In this document: positions 54,103 through 62,922 of the stretch, one piece after another | Numbering within the stretch: the stretch's first letter is position 1 | How the letters are laid out: every line of letters begins with the position of its first letter | Assembly (NCBI RefSeq): GCF_003097615.1 | Contig: NZ_QCZG01000019.1 | Span: forward strand, 1 to 64,000 | Origin: Pueribacillus theae | Lineage (GTDB): Bacteria; Bacillota; Bacilli; Bacillales; UBA6769 | DNA: 64,000 nt | Reading direction: 5' to 3' | Made by a program: the position numbers and the translations under genes | The notes under the pieces: model-generated | Told to the model about the DNA's origin: nothing | Seen by the model: the letters and a program-made list of their open reading frames with translations, nothing else | Database searches by the model: none

Positions 54103-56444
54103 ACTCCACCTTCACACTCCCCTATAACATCTTCTTCGCTTTCCTGGTCGGCAAGAATTGTTCCGTTCATAACTTCCCAAGGCTTGGCGGTTATTTTGGA
54201 AGCCATTTCCTTATACTCTTCTTCCGAAATCTCCTCATATGGCATTTGCGGATAGGTTTCTGTTGCATGAGGAAGCAGGCTTGTTGATTTAAGGACAGTT
54301 GAGTACCTGTTTAAAACGTCTGCAATTTCTTCTACAATTTGTTTCTCTTCACGAGGATTCGGCTCCAGAACTGGGTAGCCAAATTTATCTTGAAGCTGCG
54401 TTCCGTCTGAAAAGTATACAGGCTTAGGCAATGCTTTCTTGAATGATAATGTCGCACTTACAGCGTTGTCGCTCCAAAATGTTTGCAGTAGTGCTTGAAT
54501 AGCTGCCTGCTCATGCAAAGGCACGTCTCCAGCAGATTGAAATTTCTCATGTTCCGCGATCGGGGCTTTGACTGGGAAGGAAAATACGACTGTGTTTTCG
54601 TCATAAACAGGGTTTCCTTTTTCATCAAAACCTTTAATTGCTTGTTCTTTTGGATAGCCGCATTCTTCAAGAACAGGTACTAAAGGAGCGTTTGCGGCAA
54701 AGCGAACTCGTCTCACCATGTATTTTGACCAATGGAAGTGCTGCCCTGGGCTTACTCCCATAAGGATTGATACTGTTCCAGAAGGCTTTACGGTTGTAAG
54801 TTTGATAGATTCATTCGCCCCTAGATCTTTCGCTTGAGCGATATTGGATTCTTTGACGTGGTTGTAAAGAGCGTCCAGGCTCTTCGTAACTTCTTTGTTA
54901 AAAATTGGATCGCCGTTGTCGTTAAAGCCTAAGATCGCACGGTCTCCAAACTTCATGAGTACCCAGTCTGTAATGCCTGTAATGCCGATTCCTAAGCGTC
55001 TATGACGTTCCACAATCTCTCTTGTTACTTCCCATTCGTAAGGACGGAAAGTCACACGGTATGCGTACCTTGCAGCCATATACGCTGCTTCTTCATACAA
55101 GAAGTCCGTTTCCACTCCAGCTTCAATGAGTTCATGGATTCTAGGAAGATTGATTTCAAACAAGTTACAAGGACTTCCATTCGGCAGTGTGACCTCTCCG
55201 CAAGGATTGAAGCCTTCTACTTCTTCATCAACCCCTTCCTGCTTGCCGTCTGCGATTCTTCCGTAATCCTTGGCGAGAGCAACGTTTACAACGCCAGGCT
55301 CCCCATTGTAGTAAATATTTTCAGCTATTTTCTTAAACTGAATTGACGTGGTATTAAATGAAATATCAACGCTGTTGTTGCTTGCCCATCGCCACTGGGA
55401 AGCAGCTTGATTCTCTTCCAGTTCATAGTTCTTTGATTGGATAAATTGTTGGTCGTCTTGGTCTCCGATAAGAATTAAGGCGGTTCTTCTTACGTTCCCA
55501 GCTACGACACAAGTGCCGATAAGCTGAATAATGTCCCCCCATTCTGTCGGGGTTAATTTTCTTCCGACTCTTCTATTGAGTATGCGGTTAACTTTCGTTA
55601 ACATTTCAACAAGTGGTGCTGGGCCAGAAGCTGTTCCGCCAAAGCCTCTAATCGGGGCTCCTTTTGGGCGTACTTTGGAAACGTCAATGGCTAGTGAATC
55701 CTTACCTTCAAAATGTGCGTCAATAACAATACGTAAAGCGTTTGCCCATCCTTCGCGTGAATCAGGTACGACAAACGAACTCTCTAAGTCACGCACTTGT
55801 TTTCCGGTAAGGTCTAACGTCTTCTTATGAACGCCGCATTTTAAAGCCAGCAACTCTTCTACATCTTCGTGATGGGCATTTACATAAAATTTAAGTTCAG
55901 TTGAGTTTTTGACCTCTGGCATTAATCCGGTATTCTTGATTTGTATATTATCGCCCACGCCTCCGCCTTTCATTGCTTGATCAAACGTGAAAACGGCTGG
56001 AAAACTAGGCAGCGGTTTATTTGATTTCACTCCCAGGGGATTTACTTTCCCGTATGCTTGAGGGCGCATCGAGATAAACCAGCAGTTATTTTCTGCGTCT
56101 CCTACCCGATTGGCGTACTCTGTGCCGGACATCCACATTCCTCTTCCTGGAGGAAGGATAACGAGATTAAAAGCCATGTGGTAAAAGCGTTCCATTTCTT
56201 GCCGAAGCTGTCTTTTCTTTGAAAATGTAAATTTGCCAAGCTTGACAAGCCTTTGTGCTTCAATATTAAAGTTTCCTTCTGTAAAACGTCTTACGGTTTC
56301 CCACCAATCTTCGAGTGTGCCGTCCTGTTTTGTGCGTGCGTAAGTTCTTAAGTAAATGATATACCCTAGTCCATCAAACCCCCATTTCGGCTGCTTCCCT
56401 TTGTACTGTGACAAAAATTCATCAGATAATTTCATGTATTGCAT
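54087..56444 (-). CDS. nrdJ: Adenosylcobalamin-dependent class II ribonucleotide reductase
   Basis: A 785-residue monomeric class II enzyme reducing ribonucleoside triphosphates. The five catalytic cysteines match the Lactobacillus leichmannii pattern exactly in spacing: Cys121 (NNCWFIS), Cys415 in GFNPCGEV with Glu417, Cys426 (GSPCNLFEIN), and the C-terminal relay Cys777/Cys782 (CEGGVCPIK), eight and three residues from the end. It needs host-supplied B12. It is unusual in a phage of this size and works with dUTPase and ThyX. ATG 56444 follows TTAGGAGG. Confidence 0.93.
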   Translation of the reverse strand: MQYMKLSDEFLSQYKGKQPKWGFDGLGYIIYLRTYARTKQDGTLEDWWETVRRFTEGNFNIEAQRLVKLGKFTFSKKRQLRQEMERFYHMAFNLVILPPGRGMWMSGTEYANRVGDAENNCWFISMRPQAYGKVNPLGVKSNKPLPSFPAVFTFDQAMKGGGVGDNIQIKNTGLMPEVKNSTELKFYVNAHHEDVEELLALKCGVHKKTLDLTGKQVRDLESSFVVPDSREGWANALRIVIDAHFEGKDSLAIDVSKVRPKGAPIRGFGGTASGPAPLVEMLTKVNRILNRRVGRKLTPTEWGDIIQLIGTCVVAGNVRRTALILIGDQDDQQFIQSKNYELEENQAASQWRWASNNSVDISFNTTSIQFKKIAENIYYNGEPGVVNVALAKDYGRIADGKQEGVDEEVEGFNPCGEVTLPNGSPCNLFEINLPRIHELIEAGVETDFLYEEAAYMAARYAYRVTFRPYEWEVTREIVERHRRLGIGITGITDWVLMKFGDRAILGFNDNGDPIFNKEVTKSLDALYNHVKESNIAQAKDLGANESIKLTTVKPSGTVSILMGVSPGQHFHWSKYMVRRVRFAANAPLVPVLEECGYPKEQAIKGFDEKGNPVYDENTVVFSFPVKAPIAEHEKFQSAGDVPLHEQAAIQALLQTFWSDNAVSATLSFKKALPKPVYFSDGTQLQDKFGYPVLEPNPREEKQIVEEIADVLNRYSTVLKSTSLLPHATETYPQMPYEEISEEEYKEMASKITAKPWEVMNGTILADQESEEDVIGECEGGVCPIK

Positions 56445-56455
56445 GTTTAATCCTC

Positions 56456-58372
56456 CTAAGCGGTTTGCTTTTTATCTTGACCTCTCCAAGGTAAAGGTTC
56501 TGCCCATGAAGTAGAAGAATATTCAATGCCTACTTCAATAGGAAGCTTGAACGTTGGAAAGTAAGTCATCTGTTCTTTCAAGAGCGGGATAAGGTGCTGC
56601 TCCCCGTCCGCAATTTCAAAGATAAGTTCGTCATGTACCATGAGGACGATGCGGCTTTTGTATCCTTGAAGCAGCTTCTCGCATCTGTCAATTGCGGTTT
56701 TAATCATATCGGCTCCTGTGCCTTGGATAAGGTAGTTGGCAAGAGCGTATTCCCTGCCTTCTACTCCCCAGTACACTCTTCCGAATTTATTGATCACGTA
56801 TCTGCCTGGCCTGCGTTGGGCAGTGTTTTGAACGGCTCTCATAAAGGCTTCGATTCTAGGATAGGTTAGAAAGAAGTTTCGGATATATTGCCTTGCTGTT
56901 TCAATGTCGATCTTTAGATTCTTTGAAAGGGTGCTGGCTCCGATGCCGTAGAAAATCCCAAACGTTGTCGCTTTTGCCATGCTTCTGATTTTTTGAAACT
57001 CAGGCGGCTGTTCGTCCTTTGGAACGCCGGGAAGGTAAACTTCTTTCGCTCTTGGATCGATGGACAATGCTGTCTTTGTGTGAAGATCTTCTTTATTTAA
57101 AATGGCTTGGATCAAGTTTTCGTCCCCGCTGTATTCAGCCATGATAATAACTTCCATCTGGGAATAGTCCATAAACACAAAACTATAGCCATTGGAGGGA
57201 ATGAACGCTCTTCTAACATTCAGCTTTTCACCTAAGTTGTGGTTAGGAATATTTTGAAGGTTCGGGTCTGAACTTGAAAATCTTCCTGTTACGGGCCCGG
57301 CAACATTGAAGTTGGCGTGAATGGTTCCTCCCGTTCGTTTCGCTCTTTCGTAAATCGGTTTAAAGTAGGTTCCAACGATTTTTCCATGCTTGCGGTACTC
57401 GACAATTTTCGACGCTAATGGATCTTGGGCTGCAATTCCTTCTAATGTTTCCTCGTCTGTTGCTTTGATGGGCAATCCACGTTCATGAAAGATTCCAAGA
57501 ATTTGTTTCGGTGAGTTCGTGTTAAGTTCTCTTCCAGCTATGGTGTGTATCTCTTGCTCCAGTTCTTTGAGTTTAAGCTCTCCGTACTCGATTCCTTCTT
57601 CTAGATAAGGCAAGTCAACAGACATTCCTCGCCTTTCCCAGTTGTAGACGTAGGAAATGGTTTGCATATCTCGCTCGTAAGCGTTCGTTAGATTATTGCT
57701 TTTAATAATGGGTCTAAATTTATTAAACAACGCTAGCGTGTGCCTTACGTCTCCAGTGGCGTATTTTTCCATAATTTCTAACGGAACGTCTTCATATGTG
57801 ACGTTTAGGTCAACGGATTTTTCAATCTCTAACACTTCTGGAGGAAGAGGGATGTTTTCTTTTTTCCAGTTGTCATACGCTTTTCGTGTGTAGCCTGCTT
57901 TTCTCAATTCGGTTGTAAGCTGTTTACTTCTTCTTGTTTTCTCTTGTTTCATCCATTTTCTTAACGCTTTGTCGGCTTCTCCAGCTTTCTGGTCAATTAA
58001 ATGTGTCGCAAGATCGTCAAGGGCGATAGATTCGTTACCGGATAAAAGAAGTCTCGCCATGACTTGGGAATCATGTACTTTTCCAGCTACTTTAATTCCT
58101 AGATTCTCTAAAAAGTGAGTGTCAAATTTAGCATTATGCAGGACTTTCTCGCTTGAAGGGTCTTCTATAATCTCAGCAACTTCCCGAGAAAATTGTACGG
58201 GGAAGGCATAGTTATCGCCCCATCCCCAGCCTACTTGAATGAGAAACGCTTCATGTGTGTCCCACTGTAGCCCTGTTGTCTCTGTGTCAATCGCCACATA
58301 TTTGGGCTTATCTGTGTGGTACTTTTCTAAAACATCAAGAGCTTCTTTGGCAGTTAGAACGTAATTGCTCAT
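56456..58372 (-). CDS. Family A DNA polymerase with 3'-5' exonuclease
   Basis: The phage replicative polymerase, 638 residues, with an N-terminal DEDD exonuclease (ExoI VAIDTETTGL, ExoII HNAKFDTHFL, ExoIII-like YATGDVRHTL) and C-terminal polymerase: motif A FMDYSQMEVIIMAEYSGD, motif B RSMAKATTFGIFYGIGAS and motif C MVHDELIFE. It lacks a 5' nuclease domain. It overlaps the upstream 70-residue gene by 38 bp. Confidence 0.95.
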   Translation of the reverse strand: MSNYVLTAKEALDVLEKYHTDKPKYVAIDTETTGLQWDTHEAFLIQVGWGWGDNYAFPVQFSREVAEIIEDPSSEKVLHNAKFDTHFLENLGIKVAGKVHDSQVMARLLLSGNESIALDDLATHLIDQKAGEADKALRKWMKQEKTRRSKQLTTELRKAGYTRKAYDNWKKENIPLPPEVLEIEKSVDLNVTYEDVPLEIMEKYATGDVRHTLALFNKFRPIIKSNNLTNAYERDMQTISYVYNWERRGMSVDLPYLEEGIEYGELKLKELEQEIHTIAGRELNTNSPKQILGIFHERGLPIKATDEETLEGIAAQDPLASKIVEYRKHGKIVGTYFKPIYERAKRTGGTIHANFNVAGPVTGRFSSSDPNLQNIPNHNLGEKLNVRRAFIPSNGYSFVFMDYSQMEVIIMAEYSGDENLIQAILNKEDLHTKTALSIDPRAKEVYLPGVPKDEQPPEFQKIRSMAKATTFGIFYGIGASTLSKNLKIDIETARQYIRNFFLTYPRIEAFMRAVQNTAQRRPGRYVINKFGRVYWGVEGREYALANYLIQGTGADMIKTAIDRCEKLLQGYKSRIVLMVHDELIFEIADGEQHLIPLLKEQMTYFPTFKLPIEVGIEYSSTSWAEPLPWRGQDKKQTA

Positions 58373-58547
58373 TGATTAAATCACACTCCTCAGATGTTAC
58401 GAGAAATTGTTCATGCCTTTCTCCATTCGGATAATAGTAAACGGCGTTTGGCTCACGTTTTTCAATGAGTTTGAACAGTTCTCTTTTCTCTGACGTATTT
58501 TCCGTAACGACAAACCATTTCAAACGTGCGCCTTTAAATACTTTCAT
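58335..58547 (-). CDS. Phage hypothetical protein, 70 aa
   Basis: Between primase-helicase and polymerase genes, with AGGAGGG before ATG 58547. A small basic protein with NAVYYYPNGERHEQFLV near the C-terminus. Its overlap with the polymerase start suggests translational coupling. No family recognised. Confidence 0.6.
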   Translation of the reverse strand: MKVFKGARLKWFVVTENTSEKRELFKLIEKREPNAVYYYPNGERHEQFLVTSEECDLINEQLRSNCQRSS

Positions 58548-58557
58548 TTCAACCCTC

Positions 58558-61380
58558 CTAGAAAGTTTGTGGAATGTTGCCTAGTCTAGGCTCCAATTCT
58601 TGGTAGAAAGCCTTCGTGAATTTGAAATGCCTAGCGTCATCTGTACGAACGTATCCTTTCGTGTAAAGCCAGCCTAAAACGTTCCTGTTTTCCAGTTTTC
58701 TTTCAAGACTGATGTCGTACATACCGCTAGTTAACATGTCTTTAAACAAACGGTCTTGTATAAGAAGTTGGTATACTTGGGCTTCTGCTACTTGCTCAAT
58801 TGTTTTTTCTGTGTCAGGAGTTTCTTCTGCTTCTTCAATGATTCTGGCTTTCTGTCTCATTTGAATGGACTGTATATACTCGCCGTACTCCATCTTTCCG
58901 TATTGGTTTTCAAGGAACTGTTTCACAAATTGAACGTGTTCTGGGGTGATGAATAAGTTCTCCCCGTCCGCTGTTGAGTACGTTCTTGCAGCAGCGGCTG
59001 CGGAAAGTCTCATGATCCGTTCTGTCGTTCTCTCTCCGGAGTTAATAAGCTCAATATCGCTATCAGCGTGCCAATACGTTCTTCGTAATTGATCTGAAAT
59101 AAGCCTGATTTCTTTTACAGCGTCTTTCGTGAATTTAATTTGATCTGGCCTTCTCGTCCAAGCCCATAAAATAAGAGATCGGCAAAGTTCTTTTGTGTAA
59201 ACAGGATCTTCTTTATCGGCTGGAGGGAAAGTAAATTCAGGCTTGTCGTCGACTTGTAAAATGAGGACAGCAAAGTCTAGGCGGTCTTGCGATCCTCTAT
59301 CTGGGAAAAGTTCGGGAACCATTTTAATCGGGAATTCTCCAGCGTCTCTTCCCATGTTGATTCGCTGTCCGTCTCTAGGGTTTGTGATCCAAACAAGCCT
59401 TACTCTTGCGTCTTTCTCGTATGTTCCAGCGGAAGATGAAGCTGTAATCGATCCACTGGAGCGTGATGTGTTGAGCCTTCCCATATCTTCAGCGTGAAGC
59501 TTGTTAAATTCATCAATGAATACGAGCCTTCTATCGTTCAAAGGCAAGAGTCCGTCCCTGAATATCCATTTGCCACCCATTTGTACGGTTGTAACGGTTA
59601 GTCCTCCAGGCGTTGCTGTAGCTGCGTCTTGGATTGCGCCTAAGTCGTAGTAACGCTGCATTTCCATTGCAAGCTGTGATTTTCCTTCTCCAGGATCGCC
59701 AATGACTAAAAGCTCTACCCATCCTTTGACGATACGGTTAGGTGCATTCGGGTTCGGGATTCCCAGGACGGAATGGTATACAAGGTCGTACGCGGTCACT
59801 AAGTCTTCACGTCCACGGATTCGGTATATGCTTTTATTTAACGATGAAGTGATTTCAGGAATTTTTTGAAACGGGTTCCCTTGAAATACTTTTAATCTCG
59901 CGTGAAGTTTTTCGGTCATTTTGAAGGTGTCCAAGTCATCTTGCAACGGAATCGCCTCCTCTGCAATAAACATAAGTTGGCCGTTGTTGCGGGTTTCTTG
60001 AACGGGGGTAAGCCAAAACCGAGCTTTATGTCCGCTCTTAATGCTTGAAGCTGCCTTTTCTGTTGTGACGTACCCTGCTAGTTCTCTTTTCGCTTCTGGG
60101 GTGTTTTCATCTGCGCTTTCGATAAAAATAGGAACGGCAATTTCTTGCTTTGATTCATCGCTGAATTTCCAAAAGTTGCAACGCTTTGTGTTTGTAATGT
60201 ACGGAATATGCGCCATGCTGCCGATGAATTGCCTTTGTTTTTGTGGAGTTTGTTCAATTAGTTCCATAACTAATGGGTCGTTAGGTTCGATAACAACAGC
60301 TTTCTTCGCTTCGTTTAAAGGGCAGTCATGACATGCTTCAAGTCCATAGCCTTTACATTCAAGAACACTATGATGGTTCCATAAGAATTTACTGATGCCA
60401 GATTCTCCTAGTACCCGTGCTTCAACGAGATACTGTTTGTTAATATGCTTTGTTCCAATATGGCTCATTGGAAGTTCTGGAGGCGTTGGGGTTTCGATTT
60501 TTTGTGCATGTTTCATCAGCATGAGAAAGTCGTCTTTTGTCTTTTTATATTTGATGAAGTAATCTGTAACGTCTTCCCCATCTTCTAGTTGTAAATCTAT
60601 ATTGTAAACAACCGTATCAGGTTGGTTTATTAACGTTTTTGCTACTTTTTCTGCTCCAGTCTTTCCTGCATTGTCACTGTCATAGCAAATGTAGACTGTC
60701 TTCCCTTGAAAACTGGAAGCAAACGGTTTGAAATCTGCTGAAGATCCTCCTGTAGAAGTGACAGCAGGAATGCCTAATTGATTAAGTAGAAGTGCATCTA
60801 GTTCGCCTTCGGTTATGACGATTGTTCCTTTGTTTAAAGAGGAAACAGGGTAAAGTGTGATCGGAGACTTGGGCCAAGTAAATTTGATTTTTGTATCCCC
60901 GTCTTCCCTATACTGGGGAAGTAAATATTTTCTTCCAGAAACGATGTTTCCAGTACGATCAAAAATGGGAATTAATAAATATTTTTTGTACGTAACTACC
61001 CCTGTTAATGTATCTTTAACTGGCTCAGTAGAGACAGCGAGGCTATAGCGATAAGCGGTTTCTGCGTTTAATCCTCGCTCGTTCTGGAGGAATGTTAGCA
61101 TTTCTTTGTCGTTTTGAAGCTTACTTCTACCGATAGAGATTTGTTCTTCAAACGCTCCGATTCTTTCTTGTCTGTACATTCTTTGTTCTAATTGCTTCAC
61201 GCCTTTTCCAGATGCACCGCATTCAGGGTTTTTGCAAACCCACAGGCCCGAATTAAAATCTATCGCAAGTGTTTTTGATTCTAAATGATCGTGGAAAGGG
61301 CAATTAATTAAATAATTATCATTTCCTGAGTTTTCCCACTCTCCGTCTGGGAAGAGGGCTTTAAAGTCGTCAGCATACAT
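58558..61380 (-). CDS. DnaG-type primase fused to an MCM-like AAA+ helicase
   Basis: A 940-residue replication protein. Residues 20-60 hold a CHC2-type zinc site (Cys27, His30, Cys49, Cys54), residues 185-250 a TOPRIM domain (Glu191 in VITEGELDAL; Asp234 and Asp236 in CYDSDNAGK), and residues 540-780 an AAA+ module that is MCM-like, not DnaB-like: Walker A GDPGEGKS (561-568), TPGGLTVTTVQ, KWIFRDGLLPLNDR, Walker B LVFIDEFNK (619-627) and sensor 1 WITNP (Asn667). A cysteine set (342, 350, 353, 401) lies where MCM proteins have their N-terminal zinc finger. It should prime and unwind phage DNA ahead of the family A polymerase. Confidence 0.87.
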   Translation of the reverse strand: MYADDFKALFPDGEWENSGNDNYLINCPFHDHLESKTLAIDFNSGLWVCKNPECGASGKGVKQLEQRMYRQERIGAFEEQISIGRSKLQNDKEMLTFLQNERGLNAETAYRYSLAVSTEPVKDTLTGVVTYKKYLLIPIFDRTGNIVSGRKYLLPQYREDGDTKIKFTWPKSPITLYPVSSLNKGTIVITEGELDALLLNQLGIPAVTSTGGSSADFKPFASSFQGKTVYICYDSDNAGKTGAEKVAKTLINQPDTVVYNIDLQLEDGEDVTDYFIKYKKTKDDFLMLMKHAQKIETPTPPELPMSHIGTKHINKQYLVEARVLGESGISKFLWNHHSVLECKGYGLEACHDCPLNEAKKAVVIEPNDPLVMELIEQTPQKQRQFIGSMAHIPYITNTKRCNFWKFSDESKQEIAVPIFIESADENTPEAKRELAGYVTTEKAASSIKSGHKARFWLTPVQETRNNGQLMFIAEEAIPLQDDLDTFKMTEKLHARLKVFQGNPFQKIPEITSSLNKSIYRIRGREDLVTAYDLVYHSVLGIPNPNAPNRIVKGWVELLVIGDPGEGKSQLAMEMQRYYDLGAIQDAATATPGGLTVTTVQMGGKWIFRDGLLPLNDRRLVFIDEFNKLHAEDMGRLNTSRSSGSITASSSAGTYEKDARVRLVWITNPRDGQRINMGRDAGEFPIKMVPELFPDRGSQDRLDFAVLILQVDDKPEFTFPPADKEDPVYTKELCRSLILWAWTRRPDQIKFTKDAVKEIRLISDQLRRTYWHADSDIELINSGERTTERIMRLSAAAAARTYSTADGENLFITPEHVQFVKQFLENQYGKMEYGEYIQSIQMRQKARIIEEAEETPDTEKTIEQVAEAQVYQLLIQDRLFKDMLTSGMYDISLERKLENRNVLGWLYTKGYVRTDDARHFKFTKAFYQELEPRLGNIPQTF

Positions 61381-61880
61381 TTTTTACTTCCATCCTCTGC
61401 TGTAAAGTTTGGAGAAGCGAACTCGCCAAATAGTTCTAATGCGGCTTGATCGTAAGCATAAGCAGCTTCTATCTCATGAAAAAAGTACCCTAAATGAATT
61501 TGTTTCCCGTTGTGCCGGATTTCAGCTACCCATTTCGCTTGAATGCCGCCTACCCAGTAAACGCCTTTAAATTTTGAAGCTTTCTTTGATTTCTTTCTTG
61601 ATTTGTAATTTCGCATGTTCATATTGTTTTCAGCTCTCGTGCAGATTCTTAAATTCTTTTTTCTGTTATCAAGGCGATTGCCGTTAATATGATCGGTAAC
61701 AAAGCCTTCAGGAGTCTGCATAATCTCCCTGTGCATATAAATCGTTCTTTTCTTTCCATTTTCTCGTGAGGTCCTAGCAGCATACCCTTTGTGGTAATGC
61801 CAGTTATATTGTGAAATCCGCTCGTACTCTCTCTTGTCAACGATGGCTGCTTTTCCCTGGGTTAATGTAATCAATTTCAA
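61308..61880 (-). CDS. HNH endonuclease with AP2-like DNA-binding domain
   Basis: A 190-residue free-standing homing-type endonuclease. The HNH core is YMHREIM...VTDHINGNRLDNRKKNLRIC (about residues 48-82), followed by an AP2 domain (SKFKGVYWVGGIQAKWVAEIR, HLGYFFHEIEAAYAYDQAA). The start is TTG 61880 with AAGGAGGC. Its last 24 codons overlap the primase-helicase start by 73 bp, an unusually long overlap suggesting the gene extended into its neighbour after insertion. Confidence 0.92.
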   Translation of the reverse strand: MKLITLTQGKAAIVDKREYERISQYNWHYHKGYAARTSRENGKKRTIYMHREIMQTPEGFVTDHINGNRLDNRKKNLRICTRAENNMNMRNYKSRKKSKKASKFKGVYWVGGIQAKWVAEIRHNGKQIHLGYFFHEIEAAYAYDQAALELFGEFASPNFTAEDGSKKCMLTTLKPSSQTESGKTQEMIII

Positions 61881-61909
61881 GATTTAGCCTCCTTAAAGAG
61901 TATAAAGAA

Positions 61910-61933
61910 GGCTGAGACGCTTTATTCTCAGCC
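61910..61933 (-). terminator. Hairpin between the DUF669 and HNH genes
   Basis: GGCTGAGA-N8-TCTCAGCC is a perfect 8-bp stem; on the minus strand TTCTTTATAC follows, a weak T tract. It may partly terminate or protect transcripts, insulating the inserted HNH gene. Confidence 0.6.
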
Positions 61934-61969
61934 TACATCTATTCAATTGAGTAGTCAATATAAAAACTG

Positions 61970-62443
61970 TTAAAAAGGGGTGCTTGCGTCACTAATGGCA
62001 GCCCCTTCACGATCTGCAAGCGAGTCCATTAAGTCTACTCCAATTGGGACGGAGCCTCCGATAAAGCTAACATTTTTAACAACGTTACGCTCTTTTGTTT
62101 CTCCTTGGTACGTCTGTTCTTCTACTGCAATACTCAAACGTACTCGCTTCCCTACAAAACTTGGAAACTCGTTCGTGTTGATTTCTACTTCTCCAGAATA
62201 CCCGGTAACAGCTTTGTAGAACTGGCCTAGCTTCCAAAATGCTGCTTCTGTGATCACTAAGTTGTCGAAGATTTTTCGTTTTTTGTAAGGTTCTTCCGCA
62301 ATGTTGTATGTTATGGAAAATCCTTCGTTTCCTGAGTTGAACGTTTTCCTTTTTACTTCAAAAACATACGCTTCATATTCGCCTTCTGGGATTGGTGTAA
62401 AACCTTCATTAATTTCGTCTAAATTCATTTTAATAACTGCCAT
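61970..62443 (-). CDS. DUF669-like phage protein (putative ssDNA-binding)
   Basis: A 157-residue acidic protein with PIPEGEYEAYVFEVKRK and an OB-like pattern (FEVK..NEGFSITYNI, VGKRVRLSIAVEEQTY), as in DUF669 proteins next to phage recombinases. An acidic Asp/Ser C-terminus is similar to SSB tails. It likely works with the Sak4-like ATPase 480 bp upstream. AAAGGAGAGG precedes ATG 62443. Confidence 0.72.
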   Translation of the reverse strand: MAVIKMNLDEINEGFTPIPEGEYEAYVFEVKRKTFNSGNEGFSITYNIAEEPYKKRKIFDNLVITEAAFWKLGQFYKAVTGYSGEVEINTNEFPSFVGKRVRLSIAVEEQTYQGETKERNVVKNVSFIGGSVPIGVDLMDSLADREGAAISDASTPF

Positions 62444-62445
62444 CT

Positions 62446-62631
62446 TTACCTCTCCTTTATATGAATATATTCAATTGAATTTTTTCTTACGATTAATCCA
62501 TTTAATAAAATAAAAGCCTCGTCTTCTGTAGAAAAGAAAGAATCATACAAGTAACTGGAAAATCTGAGTATTTCTTTATCAAGTGGCGGAGCTTCTAATT
62601 TTTCGCCGCTTTTCAGACCAACATGTAACAT
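62446..62631 (-). CDS. Phage hypothetical protein, 61 aa
   Basis: Small protein starting at ATG 62631 with GAGGAGGC, two bases upstream of the DUF669-like gene. It shows the pattern of a short beta/alpha fold (DEAFILLNGLIVRKNSIEYIHI). No family recognised. Confidence 0.6.
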   Translation of the reverse strand: MLHVGLKSGEKLEAPPLDKEILRFSSYLYDSFFSTEDEAFILLNGLIVRKNSIEYIHIKER

Positions 62632-62663
62632 AATACTGCCTCCTCGCTCATGCTTTGTCTACG

Positions 62664-62903
62664 TTAATGGACACCACTTCCTTCGTCAGTCGAAACACTT
62701 TCTTCTTCCAATGATTCAAGTGTTTCGACTGATCCATCTTTGGTAGGGACTTTCTTTGATTTGATCCATTCTTCAATTTCTTGCCTGTCAAAGCGAATCC
62801 CTTGCCCTATTTTATAATGAGGGATGATACGCTTTTCTACCCATGAATAAATGGTTCTTGTGGATACTTGAAGTTTGTCTGCCAGTTGTTCGATATTTAA
62901 CAT
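62664..62903 (-). CDS. Excisionase-like helix-turn-helix protein
   Basis: A 79-residue winged HTH of the MerR/Xis type: MLNIEQLADKLQVSTRTIYSWVEKRIIPHYKIGQGIRF with the wing and second helix, then an acidic Ser/Glu tail. It could be excisionase, an early regulator, or a factor for replication gene expression. Its place within the replication operon favours regulation over excision. AAGGAGG precedes ATG 62903. Confidence 0.75.
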   Translation of the reverse strand: MLNIEQLADKLQVSTRTIYSWVEKRIIPHYKIGQGIRFDRQEIEEWIKSKKVPTKDGSVETLESLEEESVSTDEGSGVH

Positions 62904-62922
62904 ATCGTTTCTTATCCTCCTT

